From NCBI GenBank assembly GCA_963759375.1, contig CAVWYY010000003.1, positions 372,001 to 436,000 on the forward strand: a DNA stretch of 64,000 bases. The letters are read 5' to 3'. Position numbers and translations under genes: made by a program. The notes under the pieces are model-generated. The model was given only the letters and a program-made list of their open reading frames with translations, was not told the DNA's origin and made no database searches. Positions 23,871 through 33,269 of the stretch are shown here, one piece after another. How positions within the stretch are numbered: position 1 is the first letter of the stretch; every line of letters begins with the position of its first letter. This DNA is from DASSUW01 sp963759375 (lineage in GTDB: Bacteria; Actinomycetota; Thermoleophilia; Solirubrobacterales; Solirubrobacteraceae).

Positions 23871-24671
23871 GTGAGCCTGATCCGTCCCACGCTCTGCGTC
23901 ATTCCCGCGTTCGTGCGCAGCGAGGAGGAGCTCGACGTCCTCCTGCGCTGCCTCGTGTCGCTCCGTGCCACGGCCCCTGAGGCCGACGTGCTCGTCGTCG
24001 ACGACGCCAGCCCGGCCACCGAGCTCGTGGCGGGCCTTGAAGTCGCCTGCGGCGAGCTGGGGGTTGCCATCGTCTCCAACGACGAGAACTCCGGCTTCTC
24101 CGCAACGGTCAACGCCGGGCTCGAGCTAGCGCTGCATACCGGGCGCGACGCCGTCCTGGTCAACGCCGACATCGAATTCCTCGAGCCCGGCTGGCTCGAT
24201 CGCATGACAGCGCGCACCGACAGCGAGGGCCGCCCGGCGGCCGTGGTCGGCGCGCGCCTGCTGTATCCCAACGGCCTGATCCAGCACGCCGGCATCTTCA
24301 TGTCGCCGCTGCACCGGGACTGGCTGCACCGCTTCCAGTACGGCCCTGGCGACCTGCCGGAGGCACTGGTGCCGACGCGCTGCCCCGTGACTGCGGCTCT
24401 CCAGCTCATCCGGTTCGAGACGCTCGAGCATGTCGGCCTCTACGACGAGGGTTACAAGATGTGCTTCGAGGACCTCGACTACTGCCTGCGGGTGTTCGAC
24501 GCCGGCCTCGAGTGCATCTACGAGCCGACGGTCGTCGCCTCGCATCGCGAGAAGTTCTTTCGCGGAAAGGCCGATCCGAAGATCCTCAAGTGGACGCGCG
24601 AGTCGACGGCCCGCATGCTCGCCCGCTGGGGCACGACCGACCTGTCGCAGTGGGTCCCGGAGGTCCTGTGA
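23871..24671 (+). CDS. Glycosyltransferase family 2
   Basis: 266 residues, GT-A fold. N-terminal VIPAFVRSEEEL and VLVVDDASPATELV, then NSGFSATVNAGLELAL, the metal-site region AVLVNADIEFLEPGW, and a late acceptor region FEDLDYCLRVFDAGLECIYEP, as in rhamnosyltransferase-like GT2 enzymes. It directly follows the flagellin cluster behind a possible late flagellar promoter, so flagellin O-glycosylation is a reasonable guess. Starts GTG without a ribosome site. Stop overlaps the next start by one base. Confidence 0.85.
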   Translation: MSLIRPTLCVIPAFVRSEEELDVLLRCLVSLRATAPEADVLVVDDASPATELVAGLEVACGELGVAIVSNDENSGFSATVNAGLELALHTGRDAVLVNADIEFLEPGWLDRMTARTDSEGRPAAVVGARLLYPNGLIQHAGIFMSPLHRDWLHRFQYGPGDLPEALVPTRCPVTAALQLIRFETLEHVGLYDEGYKMCFEDLDYCLRVFDAGLECIYEPTVVASHREKFFRGKADPKILKWTRESTARMLARWGTTDLSQWVPEVL

Positions 24672-25717
24672 TGAGCCTGCCCAAGACACTCTTCCTGTCC
24701 CGCGGGTCGAACGCCGTCGCCTGGTACCGGTGCGCGCTGCCCGCGCTCGCGCTGGACTGCGACTGGGCCTGCTACGACCAGACCGAGCCGCCGCACACGA
24801 GGCTCGTGTGGGGGCGGACCGAGCGCCCGCTGCGGTTTGCGGACGTGGCCGAGTACGACGTCGTCATCGTCCAGCAGGTGCGCGGTGCCGCGTGGCTGAA
24901 GGCGATCCGCGACTGGCAGGACGCAGGCATCGTCGTCCTGTACGAGATCGACGACTACATGCGCGCCATTCGCAAGATGGACGACCACGCGTTCGCCGAC
25001 AAGTTCGGCAAGAAAGCGGTCGAGGACATGGAGCTGTGCATGCGCGCCACCGACGGCCTCATCTGTTCCACGCAGTGGCTCGCCGACCGCTACACGTCGC
25101 TGAACCCCCACACGTATGTGTGCCGCAACGGGCTCGACGTCAAGCGGTACGCGCTGACCCGGCCGCAGCGCGACCACGTGGCGATCGGCTGGGCGGGCGC
25201 GACCGGCCATCGCAAAGGCATGCTCCCATGGCTCGAAGCCGTGATGGAGGTCATGCGGCAGCGCGACGACGCGACGTTCGTCTCGATCGGCGGCCAGAAG
25301 TTCGGCGCCATGATCGCGCCGAAGGTTGGCACGGCGCGCGTACTCGACGTGCCTTGGGCGCCGTTCGACGTCTATCCGGCGGCGATGACGCTGATGGATG
25401 TCGCGCTGGCCCCGGCGGGACGCAACAACTTCTTCCGCGGCAAGAGCGACCTGCGCTGGCTCGAGGCGAGCGCGCTGGGGATCCCGCTCGTCGCCGATCC
25501 GGAGGTCTATCCGGAGATCGAGCACGGGGTCACGGGCTTCCACGCGAGCACTCCCGCCGAGGTGCGCGAGCTGCTGATCGAGCTGGTCGCCGACCGCGAC
25601 CTGCGCGAGCGGGTCGGCGCCGCAGCCAAGGCGCACGTGTACGAGCACCGCAACGCGCGGGTCGCCGCGCAGCAGTGGGTCGAGGTCCTGCGGACCGTCG
25701 CGCCCGTCACCGCCTGA
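24671..25717 (+). CDS. Glycosyltransferase (GT4-like, GT-B fold)
   Basis: 348 residues. N-terminus SLPKTLFLSRGSNAVAWYRCALPAL with a Trp-Tyr-Arg entry typical of a GT-B family often paired with GT2 enzymes; VIVQQVRGAAWL, YEIDDYM, VCRNGLDVKRY, then IGWAGATGHRKGMLPWLEAV and a nucleotide-binding second domain ending with RDLRERVGAAAKAHVYEHRNARVAAQQW. ATG at 24671 overlaps the upstream stop by one base; a GTG one codon earlier is possible. Donor and acceptor are unknown. Confidence 0.83.
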   Translation: MSLPKTLFLSRGSNAVAWYRCALPALALDCDWACYDQTEPPHTRLVWGRTERPLRFADVAEYDVVIVQQVRGAAWLKAIRDWQDAGIVVLYEIDDYMRAIRKMDDHAFADKFGKKAVEDMELCMRATDGLICSTQWLADRYTSLNPHTYVCRNGLDVKRYALTRPQRDHVAIGWAGATGHRKGMLPWLEAVMEVMRQRDDATFVSIGGQKFGAMIAPKVGTARVLDVPWAPFDVYPAAMTLMDVALAPAGRNNFFRGKSDLRWLEASALGIPLVADPEVYPEIEHGVTGFHASTPAEVRELLIELVADRDLRERVGAAAKAHVYEHRNARVAAQQWVEVLRTVAPVTA

Positions 25718-25721
25718 CCCG

Positions 25722-26330
25722 ATGAGCCTCGACACCGCGATCGCCCGGCTCCAGAGCCTGCAGAGCCTGCTGCAGCCGCAACCGGTCCAGCAGCCGACTC
25801 CGACGACGATGGCGTCGTTCTCGAGCCAGCTGCAGGGCGCGGGCGGCGCCACGCTCGCGGCGGTCCCGACAGCCGCCACGAGCCAGGCCGGCACGCCCGC
25901 GGGCCAGGCGATCCTCAACGCGATCCGGCCGGAGGTCGGCGTCGCCGAGCAGCCGCCCGGCTCCAATGACTCCCCGCGGATCGCCCAGTACCGTCAGGCC
26001 ACGGCGGGCTCGGGCGTCGGGCCGTGGTGCGCCTACTTTGTCTCGTGGGCGGCCCGGCAAGCCGGCGCACCGCTCGGCGACTCCGGGCAGGGCTTCGGCC
26101 GTGTCGACGACGTGTTCGCGTGGGCCGAGAAGACCGGCAAGTCGCTGCCCGCCGGCTCGACCCCCTCGCCCGGCGACCTGATCGTCTGGGACGAGCACAT
26201 CGGCGTCGTCGAGTCCGTCGACGCCGACGGCACGATCCACACCATCGAGGGCAACTCCTCGGACAAGGTGTCCCAGCGCACCTACGGTCGTGACGGCGGC
26301 GGCGCTGTCGGCTACGTCCGCCTCGGCTGA
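25722..26330 (+). CDS. CHAP-domain peptidoglycan hydrolase with a flagellar-type N-terminus
   Basis: 202 residues. Residues 1-45 (MSLDTAIARLQSLQSLL, then PQPVQQP and ASFSSQL) align residue for residue with the N-terminus of the flagellar lytic transglycosylase at 3941, including DTAIAR, LQ-L, PQPVQ and SF-SQL. Residues about 65-202 form a CHAP/NlpC-like amidase domain: Cys103 in GPWCAYFVSWAARQAG, His159 in DEHIGVVES, then HTIEGNSSDKV. No Sec signal peptide. I infer that the common N-terminus sends both enzymes to the flagellar export gate or rod. It lies in the glycosyltransferase block, four bases after the GT4 gene. Confidence 0.82.
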   Translation: MSLDTAIARLQSLQSLLQPQPVQQPTPTTMASFSSQLQGAGGATLAAVPTAATSQAGTPAGQAILNAIRPEVGVAEQPPGSNDSPRIAQYRQATAGSGVGPWCAYFVSWAARQAGAPLGDSGQGFGRVDDVFAWAEKTGKSLPAGSTPSPGDLIVWDEHIGVVESVDADGTIHTIEGNSSDKVSQRTYGRDGGGAVGYVRLG

Positions 26331-26387
26331 GCCGGTCTCAAGCCTGGGCTGTATGGCGAAGGCAGCCGCGCGACGTCACGGACCAGC

Positions 26388-27368
26388 GTGTCCTGCGTCA
26401 TCCCCGCACACGACGCCGCCGCTTTCTGGGTGAGGCGATCGATAGCGTGTTGGCCCAGCGCTACCCCGGTGACCGCATCGAGGTGATCGTCGTCGACGAT
26501 GGCTCGGTGGACTCGACCCCGGAGATCCTCGACGGCTACGGGGAGCGGATCCAGGATCCACCACCAGCACGACCGCGGCGTGGACGCGGCCGTGGAAGCC
26601 GGCATCGCTGCGTGCACCGGCGACCTCATCACCTTGATGGGCGCTGACGACGATTTGCCCGTCGACCGCGTGCTGACCCCGCGCCTTCGCGAGGAACCCC
26701 GACGCCGGGCTGGTTTACGGCGACATGACGGTGATCGACGAGCAAGGCCGCGTTCTGGCTCGGTCGTTACCAGGCAAGCGGAATCGTGCCCATCAGCGGC
26801 CGCGTGCTCGGCGGCTCGTCTGCGGCAACTTCATCTCGGCCGGCGCCATGATGTTCCGTGCCGACCTGACCGAGCGGATCCTGCCGTTTCCCGACCACGT
26901 CGGCGTGCAGGATTGGTGGATCGCACTCCAAGCTGCCCGCGTCGTCCGATCGTCGCGGTCCCGCGGTCGCTGTATCGCTACCGCCTGCACGGTGGGAACC
27001 TCAACCTGGGCAGGACGCAGCTCGCCTTCCGCTCCTGGAGCGCGAGGTGCCGCTGCGGCGCTGGCTCCTCCGGACGATCGAGGCATCGCGGGTGGGCGCC
27101 CAGATGCGGCGCGCTCCGCGCGTTCGAGGCAGATCGGTCAGGTGGCAAGCTCGCCGAGCGGCCCGCGAGCGTGGTCGTCAACGATGCGGCGATCGCGACG
27201 CCTGGCTCGCGGCGATGGGCGAGGCGAGCGAAGCGCTCGATCGAGGGTGATGTCGAGGCAACGCTGTGCCGCCTCGCAATGGCGATCGCGCACGACCCGA
27301 CCTGGACGGAGCCGCGGGGGCTGTTCAGGGAGCTGCTCGAGGTGCACGCGCAAGCCGCTCAAGCTTGA
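26388..27368 (+). pseudogene. Glycosyltransferase family 2, broken by many frameshifts
   Basis: A GT2 sequence readable only by jumping frames at least six times: VSCVIPAHDAAAF / LGEAIDSVLAQRYPGDRIEVIVVDDGSVDSTPEI / HHQHDRGVDAAVEAGIAACTGDLITLMGADDDLP / GLVYGDMTVIDEQGRVLARS / VCGNFISAGAMMFRADL with DWWIALQAA / RSLYRYRLHGGNLNLG. It ends GLFRELLEVHAQAAQA. Closely related to the GT2 at 27393 (same DWW, YR-HGGN motifs). Either a decayed gene or a stretch of poor sequence; the dense indels argue that not all are real. The start at 26388 is approximate. Confidence 0.7.
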
Positions 27369-27385
27369 GCGCGAGCGACCGAACA
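27359..27385 (+). promoter_or_regulatory. Sigma-28-like promoter ahead of the GT2-repeat gene
   Basis: -35 TCAAGC (27359), 15-base spacer after TCAA, -10 ACCGAACA (27378-27385). The ATG is 7 bases after the -10. The -10 core CCGAACA equals that of the site at 23856. It overlaps the 3' end of the upstream broken gene. Confidence 0.42.
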
Positions 27386-27392
27386 CTCGGCC

Positions 27393-28787
27393 ATGATCCG
27401 TTCCGCCACAGGCGAGAGTGCGGTGACCCCTGCCCTCTCGGTGACTGTCGTCGTCTGCGCGTACAACTACGCGCACTACCTTCCCGCCGCCCTGGACTCG
27501 GTGCTGGCGCAGACGTACCCGGCTGAGCTGATCGAGCTGCTGGTGGTGGACGACGGATCCACGGACGACACGCCGGAGGTGCTCGCCGGCTATGGCGATC
27601 GCGTCCGCGTCCTGCGCCAAGAGAACGCCGGCCTGAACGCGGCGACCGAGCGCGGCATCCGCGCGGCGACCGGCGATCTCGTCGCGATCCTCGACGCCGA
27701 CGACATCTGGAAGCCGGAGAAGCTGGCGCGCCAGGTCGCGCTGTTCGACGGCCGGCCCGAGGTGGGCTTGGTGTTCTCCGACGTGGAGATCATCGACGCC
27801 GACGGTCGCACCACGGACCCGTCGCACTTCGGCAAGCACGGCATGCAGCCCCCGCGGGGCCGTGCGCTCGGCACCTTCCTGCAAGAGAACTTCGCGCCGG
27901 CGCCATCGATCGTGTTCCGCCGCGAGCTTGCCGGCCACGTCCTGCCCTTCGCTTCCGAGGCGTCGTTCCAGGACTGGTGGCTGGCCCTGCGCGTCGCAGA
28001 GGTCGCCGAGCTCGACTGGGTGGAGGCGTCATTGGTGCGCTATCGCGTGCACGGCGGCAACATGGCGGCCGGGGCCGGCGTCGACGCTGGGTCAAGAACG
28101 TGCGCAAGGACAACCGCTTCCGGCGCTGGATGCTGCGCTCGCTCGACCTTGCGGCCGTGTCCGCCGCCGACCTGCTCGCGGCGTGGAAGCGCTACGAGCT
28201 CCACACCGCGATGGTCGCTCAGCGTGCCGGCGTTCCGCTTGCCGAGGAGCTCGTCCGCGACGGGCGCGACGCTGCGGCGTGCCAGACCTCGTTGGAGGCG
28301 GCGGAGTCTGCCGGTGACGTCCAGGAGCGCGTGCGCGGCTATGTCGCCGCGCTCGCCGCGGACCCGCTCAACGGTACCGCGCGCGAGGCGTTGCAGCGCC
28401 ACGAGCGCACGGCAGGCGCCCGTGAGACACTCGAGCGCGCCGAGCGCGCGTTCGGGTCCGGTGACGTCGCTACCGCCGGCAACCTCGTGCTCGAAGTCGT
28501 CCGCGACGGCGTCGACGACGCGAGCCTGATGGCGCGCGCCTACAACGACCTCGCGGTGGTCGCCGTCGCGGTCGGCGACCTGGACGCCGCCCGGCAGTCC
28601 GCCGCCCACGCCCTCGCGTCCGAGCCCGGACACGTGCCCGCCCTCGAGACCCTCGCGCGCTGCAGCGCAGCCGCGGGCGACGCGCTGCAGGCGGCCCATT
28701 GGTTCCGCCGCGCACGAGCGCGAGCCGGCGAGCACGTGGCTCGGGCTCGCCGAGGCCGGCGCCCTCTCGGCCGCATGGGCGCGTTGA
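27393..28787 (+). CDS. Glycosyltransferase family 2 with C-terminal helical/TPR-like region (two apparent frameshifts)
   Basis: N-terminal GT2 domain (about 12-220): VVVCAYNYAHYLPAALDSVLAQ, VVDDGSTDDTPEVLAGY, GLNAATERGI, AILDADDIWKPEKLARQV with the DxD site, and FQDWWLALRV. The frame moves near 28085 (to WVKNVRKDNRFRRWMLRSLDL) and near 28712 (to HEREPASTWLGLAEAGALSAAWAR, stop 28787). Between them are helical repeats (LERAERAFGSGDVATAGNLVLE, AYNDLAVVAVAVGDLDAARQSAAHALASEPGHVPALETL) that read as TPR units. About 465 residues when repaired. GT2-TPR proteins commonly modify surface polymers. Confidence 0.78.
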
Positions 28788-28848
28788 TCCGAGCCGCCGC
28801 CGAGCCGCGCCGACGACAGTCGTCCGCGACGCCGCTGCCCGGCGTTCG

Positions 28849-31112
28849 GTGTCCGCCACTCCCAACGTCGTGCGGAGCGACTCGCGGGGCCGCCTGCTCC
28901 TGTGCGTGGACTACTTCCACCCGTCGATCGGCGGCGCCGAGCGCCTCGCCGAGGAGGTCGGCGCCGGCCTTGCCGCGCGTGGCTGGGACGTCCACGTCGC
29001 GACGCGACCGCTGCCCGAGCGGACTACGCCACACCATCGCGGGATGCGCGTCCACGAGCTCGAGGCGGGCGTCGACACCGCCCGCGCGCTGCAACGGATC
29101 GCCGACACCGTGCGCGCAGACGCCGTGCTCGCGTTCTCGGCGCCGAACGCGTGGCCGATCCCGTCGGCGCTCCAGCTGCGCAAGGGCCCGCGCGTGGTCG
29201 TCGTGCCGTCCGTCAACCGCGACAACCATGCGTGGCTGACCGAAGACGCCAACCGCCTGGAGGCATGGCGCACCCTGCTGGGCCGCGCCGATGCCCTCGT
29301 GCACTGCTCGCACGCCGGCACCGACGCGCGGCTAGCGGACGACCTCGGCATCGCGTCGCACTACGTCCCCAACTCGGCCGAGCCCGTGCCGGGCGGCGCC
29401 CCATTCCGCGCCGCCACCGGCCTGCACCCGGAGCGCCCGCTACTGCTCACAGTCGGCAACCTCTGGCCGGAGAAGAACCATCTCGGCCTGATCGACACCA
29501 TTGCGTCGGCGCCGGGCGACTGGCAGCTCGCGCTTGTCGGGCACCCCGCTCCAGGTGCGCCGGAGCTCGCGCGCCGCATCGCGGCCGCGGCTGCTCGCGA
29601 CCCCCGCGTCACGGTGTGCGGCGGCGCCTCCCCGGCGACCGTGGCCGCCGCGATGCGCGACGCCGATCTGCTCCTGCATCCGTCGCGCGCAGAGGCCAAC
29701 GGGCTCGTCCTGCTTGAGGCGATGGCCACCGGACTGCCCTGGATCGCGACGCCGGCGTGCGGGGCGGCGCCCGAGTCGCCGGCGGCCTCATCTCCGGCCT
29801 CGACCACTTCGGCGTGGCGATCGAGCGGCTGCTCGCGGACGCCGAGGCCCGCCGCCGCCTGGGCGCGGCTGGGCGCGAGCACTGGAGCGCCCAGTTCACG
29901 CACGACGCGGTCGTCGACCGCTACGACGTGCTGCTGCGCGGCGCCGGCGCGCTGCCGGCCGCTTCCGCGCCCCGCGCGGCGCGGGAGGCCACCGCGGCCG
30001 AGCGGGCGGTCTTCTACGACGCCGCTGCGGCGTCGCTGGCCGAGCCCGCGCCCGTCGTCGAGGCCCCAGCCGCCGATTCGACGCCCTATTCGGGCGAGTT
30101 CTTCGACGCGCTCCAGCAGGGTGCGCTGCGCTCCGCGCGGGCGATGCTGCCGGTCGTGTTCGACGCCCTGTCGCCCCGGTCCGTCCTGGACGTCGGCTGC
30201 GGAGCCGGAGCGTGGCTCTCGATCTGCGCCGAGCTGGGCGCCGAGGAGATCGCCGGCGTCGACGGCGACTACGTCGATCGCAACCGGCTGGCAATCCCGG
30301 CGGCGGCGTTCACCGCCGCCGATCTCGAGGCGTCGCTTGATCTCGGGCGCCGCTTCGATCTCGTGATGTCGCTCGAGGTCGCAGAGCATCTTCCGCCGAG
30401 TGCGGCCGACGCCTTCGTCGCGAGCCTCGCGCGCCACGGCGACGTCGTCCTGTTCTCGGCGGCGATCCCGAACCAGGGCGGCGTCAATCACGTCAACGAG
30501 CAGTGGCCGAGCTACTGGGCGCAGCGCTTCGCGGCCCACGACATGGTGGCGGTCGACGCGCTGCGCCCGCGGTTCTGGATGCATCCCGCAGTCGAGCCGT
30601 GGTATGCGCAGAACGTCCTGCTGTTCGTCGCCGAGCACCGGCTCGCCGAGCTCGGGGACTTCGCCGCCGCGGCTGCGGATGCCGGCGGCCCGCTTGCGCT
30701 CGTGCACCCGCGGATCTTCGACGCGCGCGCCGAGCGCGTTGCGACCGCGCCAGCGCCCGTCGTGGACGGCGCGCACACCGACCTGCTGATCGTGGCGGAC
30801 GCCGCCGAGGCGGCGCAGGACACGTCGCTGCTGAAGGCGTACGCCGGCACGTTCGGCAGCGGTGAGGCCACGTTGGTGCTTTACGCGCCCGGCGGCAACG
30901 CCCAGCAGGTGGCGGCCGGGCTCGCGCCGAGCCTTGCGGCGGCCGGGATGGACTCGGACGATGGTCCCGAGGCAATCCTGCTGTGTGTGCCGGAGATCGA
31001 GGGCGACGCCCTGCTCCGGGATCGCGCGGTGGTCACGCTCGGGCGCGGCGACGCCCTCGCGCGCTTCGATGGCGCGCCGCATCTCGACGCCGAGGCTGCG
31101 GCTGCCGCGTAG
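28849..31112 (+). CDS. Glycosyltransferase family 4 fused to a SAM methyltransferase (one apparent frameshift)
   Basis: About 754 residues. First part is GT4: LLLCVDYFHPSIGGAERLAEEVGAGLAARGWDVHVAT, SVNRDNHAWL, YVPNSAEPV, LLTVGNLWPEKNHLGLI, LHPSRAEANGLVLLEAMATGLPWIAT (E-x7-E). The frame shifts near 29765 and continues GGLISGLDHFGVAIERLLADAEARRRL. Second part (about residue 410-560) is a class I methyltransferase: VLDVGCGAGAWLSICAELGA, FDLVMSLEVAEHLPP, then YWAQRFAAHDMVAVDALRPRFW. A third region of about 150 residues ends the protein and is unrecognised. GTG start. The fusion would add and methylate a sugar, as in flagellin glycans. Confidence 0.78.
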
Positions 31113-31148
31113 GCCGAGCAACGCCCACGGAGTGGGTACACAGGGCAT

Positions 31149-31331
31149 ATGCCCGACCCCAAGACCGAGGAACTGCGGATCGAGCAGATCCAGCGCGTCC
31201 GCAACGAGCGTGAGCAGGCGGACGACGCAACGGAGGCGGCCGAGGAGAAGACGCACGAGCGGCGGGCCGAGCGCGCGGCGTACCTCAAGGAGAAGCTCGA
31301 CGAGCGGGCCAAGTCGGAGGAGGAGTCATGA
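31149..31331 (+). CDS. Small acidic/basic coiled-coil protein A
   Basis: 60 residues, almost all charged helix (KTEELRIEQIQRVRNEREQADD, then HERRAERAAYLKEKLDERAKSEEES). Stop overlaps the next small gene as ATGA, so the two are a translationally coupled pair. Function unknown. Confidence 0.55.
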   Translation: MPDPKTEELRIEQIQRVRNEREQADDATEAAEEKTHERRAERAAYLKEKLDERAKSEEES

Positions 31332-31507
31332 GCGAGCACGACGAGCGGGCGGACGAGCTCGAGCGCGAGGCGGAGGAGATGCAGGAGCGCGTCGCACGCC
31401 TCGAGGACGAGACCGACGAGGTCAGCAAGGACTGGGAGCGCAAGAAGGCCGATCCCGGCGTCCCCGGCGCCGTCGGTGAGAACGACGACGACGACTCGAC
31501 CGGCTAG
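31328..31507 (+). CDS. Small acidic coiled-coil protein B
   Basis: 59 residues: MSEHDERADELEREAEEMQ with a coiled-coil helix to about residue 40, then an acidic tail (GENDDDDSTG). ATG at 31328 overlaps the previous gene by 4 bp. The stop shares a CTAG with purM on the other strand. Similar short acidic proteins are widespread in soil Actinomycetota; function unknown. Confidence 0.55.
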   Translation: MSEHDERADELEREAEEMQERVARLEDETDEVSKDWERKKADPGVPGAVGENDDDDSTG

Positions 31508-32553
31508 CCGGCGAGCTCGACGCGCCGCGCAGGCACCTCGACGCGCCCGGCGCGGTCGGTGACCGTGCCGATACGGCGCGTGCCGCCGTGGTGGGCGGCG
31601 AGCAGCGCCGCCGCCTCGCCGGCCGCCGCCTCGGGCACGACGGCGCAGAAGCCGCAGCCCATGTTGAAGACCTCCCACATCTCGGCCTCGGGCACGTCGC
31701 CGAGTTCGCGCACGAGGTCGAACACCGCCGGCACCGGCAGCGGCTCGGCCACCTCGAATCCGATCGACGGGCTCAACCGCGTGAGGTTGAGCAGCCCGCC
31801 GCCGGTGATGTGCGCGAGCCCGTGCACCGGCAGGCCGGAGCGCAGCAGTTCGAGCACGGCGCGCACGTAGATCACCGTCGGCTCGAGCAGCACGTCGGCG
31901 ATCGTCTCGCCACCGAGTGCGGCCGGCCGCTCGTCGAGCGGCAGGCCGCCCAGCGCGCGGCGCGCCAGCGAGTAGCCGTTCGAGTGCAGGCCCGACGACG
32001 GCACCCCGATCACCGCGTCGCCCGGGGCGCACGCGGCGCCGCTGACGATCGCGTCGAGCGCCACGGTGCCGAAGCACGCGGCCGTGAGGTCGAACCCGTG
32101 CGGGGACGGATGGCCGCGGATCAGCTCCGGCAGCACCGCGACCTCGCCGCCGGGGATCTCCACTCCGGCCAGCTCGGCACCGCGCTTGAGGCCCTCGCCG
32201 ATCGCCTGCATCGCGTCCGGGTCCGCCTGCTCGACCGCCAGGTAGTCGAGCACCGCGATCGGCTCCGCGCCCACGCACACGACGTCGTTGACGTTCATGG
32301 CGATGCAGTCGATGCCCACGGTGTCGAGCCGCCCGGTCGCCTCGGCGACCAGCAGCTTCGACCCGACGCCGTCGGTGCCGACCGCGATCCCCAGGTTCGG
32401 TGCCACCTCGAGCACGGCCGCGAAGTGGCCCGGCAGCGGCACGACCCGCGACGATCGCCCCGTCTCGATCGTCCGCAGGACGCCGACCAGTGCGGCGACG
32501 CCGCGGTCGGCGGCGGAGGTGTCGACCCCCGAGGCGGCGTACGCGTCGCTCAT
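31504..32553 (-). CDS. purM: Phosphoribosylformylglycinamidine cyclo-ligase (AIR synthetase)
   Basis: PurM closes FGAM to AIR in purine synthesis, using ATP. 349 residues, family length. Motifs: VGTDGVGSKLLVAEATGRLDTVGIDCIAMNVNDVVCVGAEPIAVLDYLAV, VIGVPSSGLHSNGYSLAR, GLAHITGGGLLNLTR and VFNMGCGFCAVVP, all diagnostic. No other pur genes are adjacent. It overlaps uppP by 4 bp (ATGA), so it is co-transcribed with the undecaprenyl phosphatase and DedA genes. Confidence 0.97.
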   Translation of the reverse strand: MSDAYAASGVDTSAADRGVAALVGVLRTIETGRSSRVVPLPGHFAAVLEVAPNLGIAVGTDGVGSKLLVAEATGRLDTVGIDCIAMNVNDVVCVGAEPIAVLDYLAVEQADPDAMQAIGEGLKRGAELAGVEIPGGEVAVLPELIRGHPSPHGFDLTAACFGTVALDAIVSGAACAPGDAVIGVPSSGLHSNGYSLARRALGGLPLDERPAALGGETIADVLLEPTVIYVRAVLELLRSGLPVHGLAHITGGGLLNLTRLSPSIGFEVAEPLPVPAVFDLVRELGDVPEAEMWEVFNMGCGFCAVVPEAAAGEAAALLAAHHGGTRRIGTVTDRAGRVEVPARRVELAG

Positions 32554-33269
32554 CGGCTCCGATCCTGCCAGACGATCACGACGGCCAGCGCGGTCCGGTA
32601 GGCCGCCCACACCCCGAGCGGGACGGTCGCGCGCTGCAGCCGCAGCGCCACCGCCGTCGACACCGCCGCGGCGGCGGCGGCGATCGCCTCGCGCTGTGGC
32701 CGCCGGCCGACGAGCCGCAGCCCCTTCAGCCCCGCGGCGCCGAGCAGCACCGGGAGCGCGACCTCGCGCGACAGCGCCGCGGCGTCGGGCCGGGCGAAAC
32801 CGCGCAGTCGAGCGGCCGCGAGGGTCGCGCCGCTGCGCGACACCCCCGGGATCAGCGCCAGCGCCTGTGCAGCGCCCAGCCACAGCCCGTCGGCCGCGGA
32901 CGCCTCCGGGGCGCCTCGGCGCTCCGGCACGCGGTCGGCGAGGACCATCGCCGCCGAGCCCGCGACCAGGCCGACGGCGATCGAGCGCCGCGTGCCCAGC
33001 CGCTCCTCGATCACGCGCTCCAACGCCAGGCCGACCACGGCGGGCGGAAGGGTCGCCGCCGCCAGCAGCGCCCAGCGCGGGCGGCGCCGCTCGACGGCCG
33101 CCAGCGCCACCGCGGTGCCGGCGTGCACGGCCACCTCCAGCTCCTTGCGCTCGGCTCCGGCCACGCCGAGCCGGTCGAGCAGCAGGCCGACGTGGGCGGA
33201 CGAGGACACCGGCAGCAGCTCGGCCGGGCCCTGCAGCAGCCCGACGGCTACGGCATCAGCGGGGCGCAT
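32550..33269 (-). CDS. uppP: Undecaprenyl-diphosphatase UppP (BacA)
   Basis: UppP recycles the lipid carrier by removing one phosphate from undecaprenyl pyrophosphate at the outer face of the membrane. 239 residues, shorter than the usual 265-280. Catalytic motifs present: LLQGPAELLPVSSSAH (family E-x4-E-x-PVSSSxH region) and IPGVSRSGATLAAARLRGF (PGxSRSG). The first motif reads GPAE where the family often has GxTEF. Eight membrane helices expected. It overlaps dedA by 14 bases. Confidence 0.9.
   Translation of the reverse strand: MRPADAVAVGLLQGPAELLPVSSSAHVGLLLDRLGVAGAERKELEVAVHAGTAVALAAVERRRPRWALLAAATLPPAVVGLALERVIEERLGTRRSIAVGLVAGSAAMVLADRVPERRGAPEASAADGLWLGAAQALALIPGVSRSGATLAAARLRGFARPDAAALSREVALPVLLGAAGLKGLRLVGRRPQREAIAAAAAAVSTAVALRLQRATVPLGVWAAYRTALAVVIVWQDRSR

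Noticed and set aside
26338..26364. TCAA-N15-CGAAGGCA before the broken GT2 as a sigma-28 site
   Set aside because: The -10 lacks the GCCGA core, and the start codon does not fall at the leaderless spacing seen at other sites.
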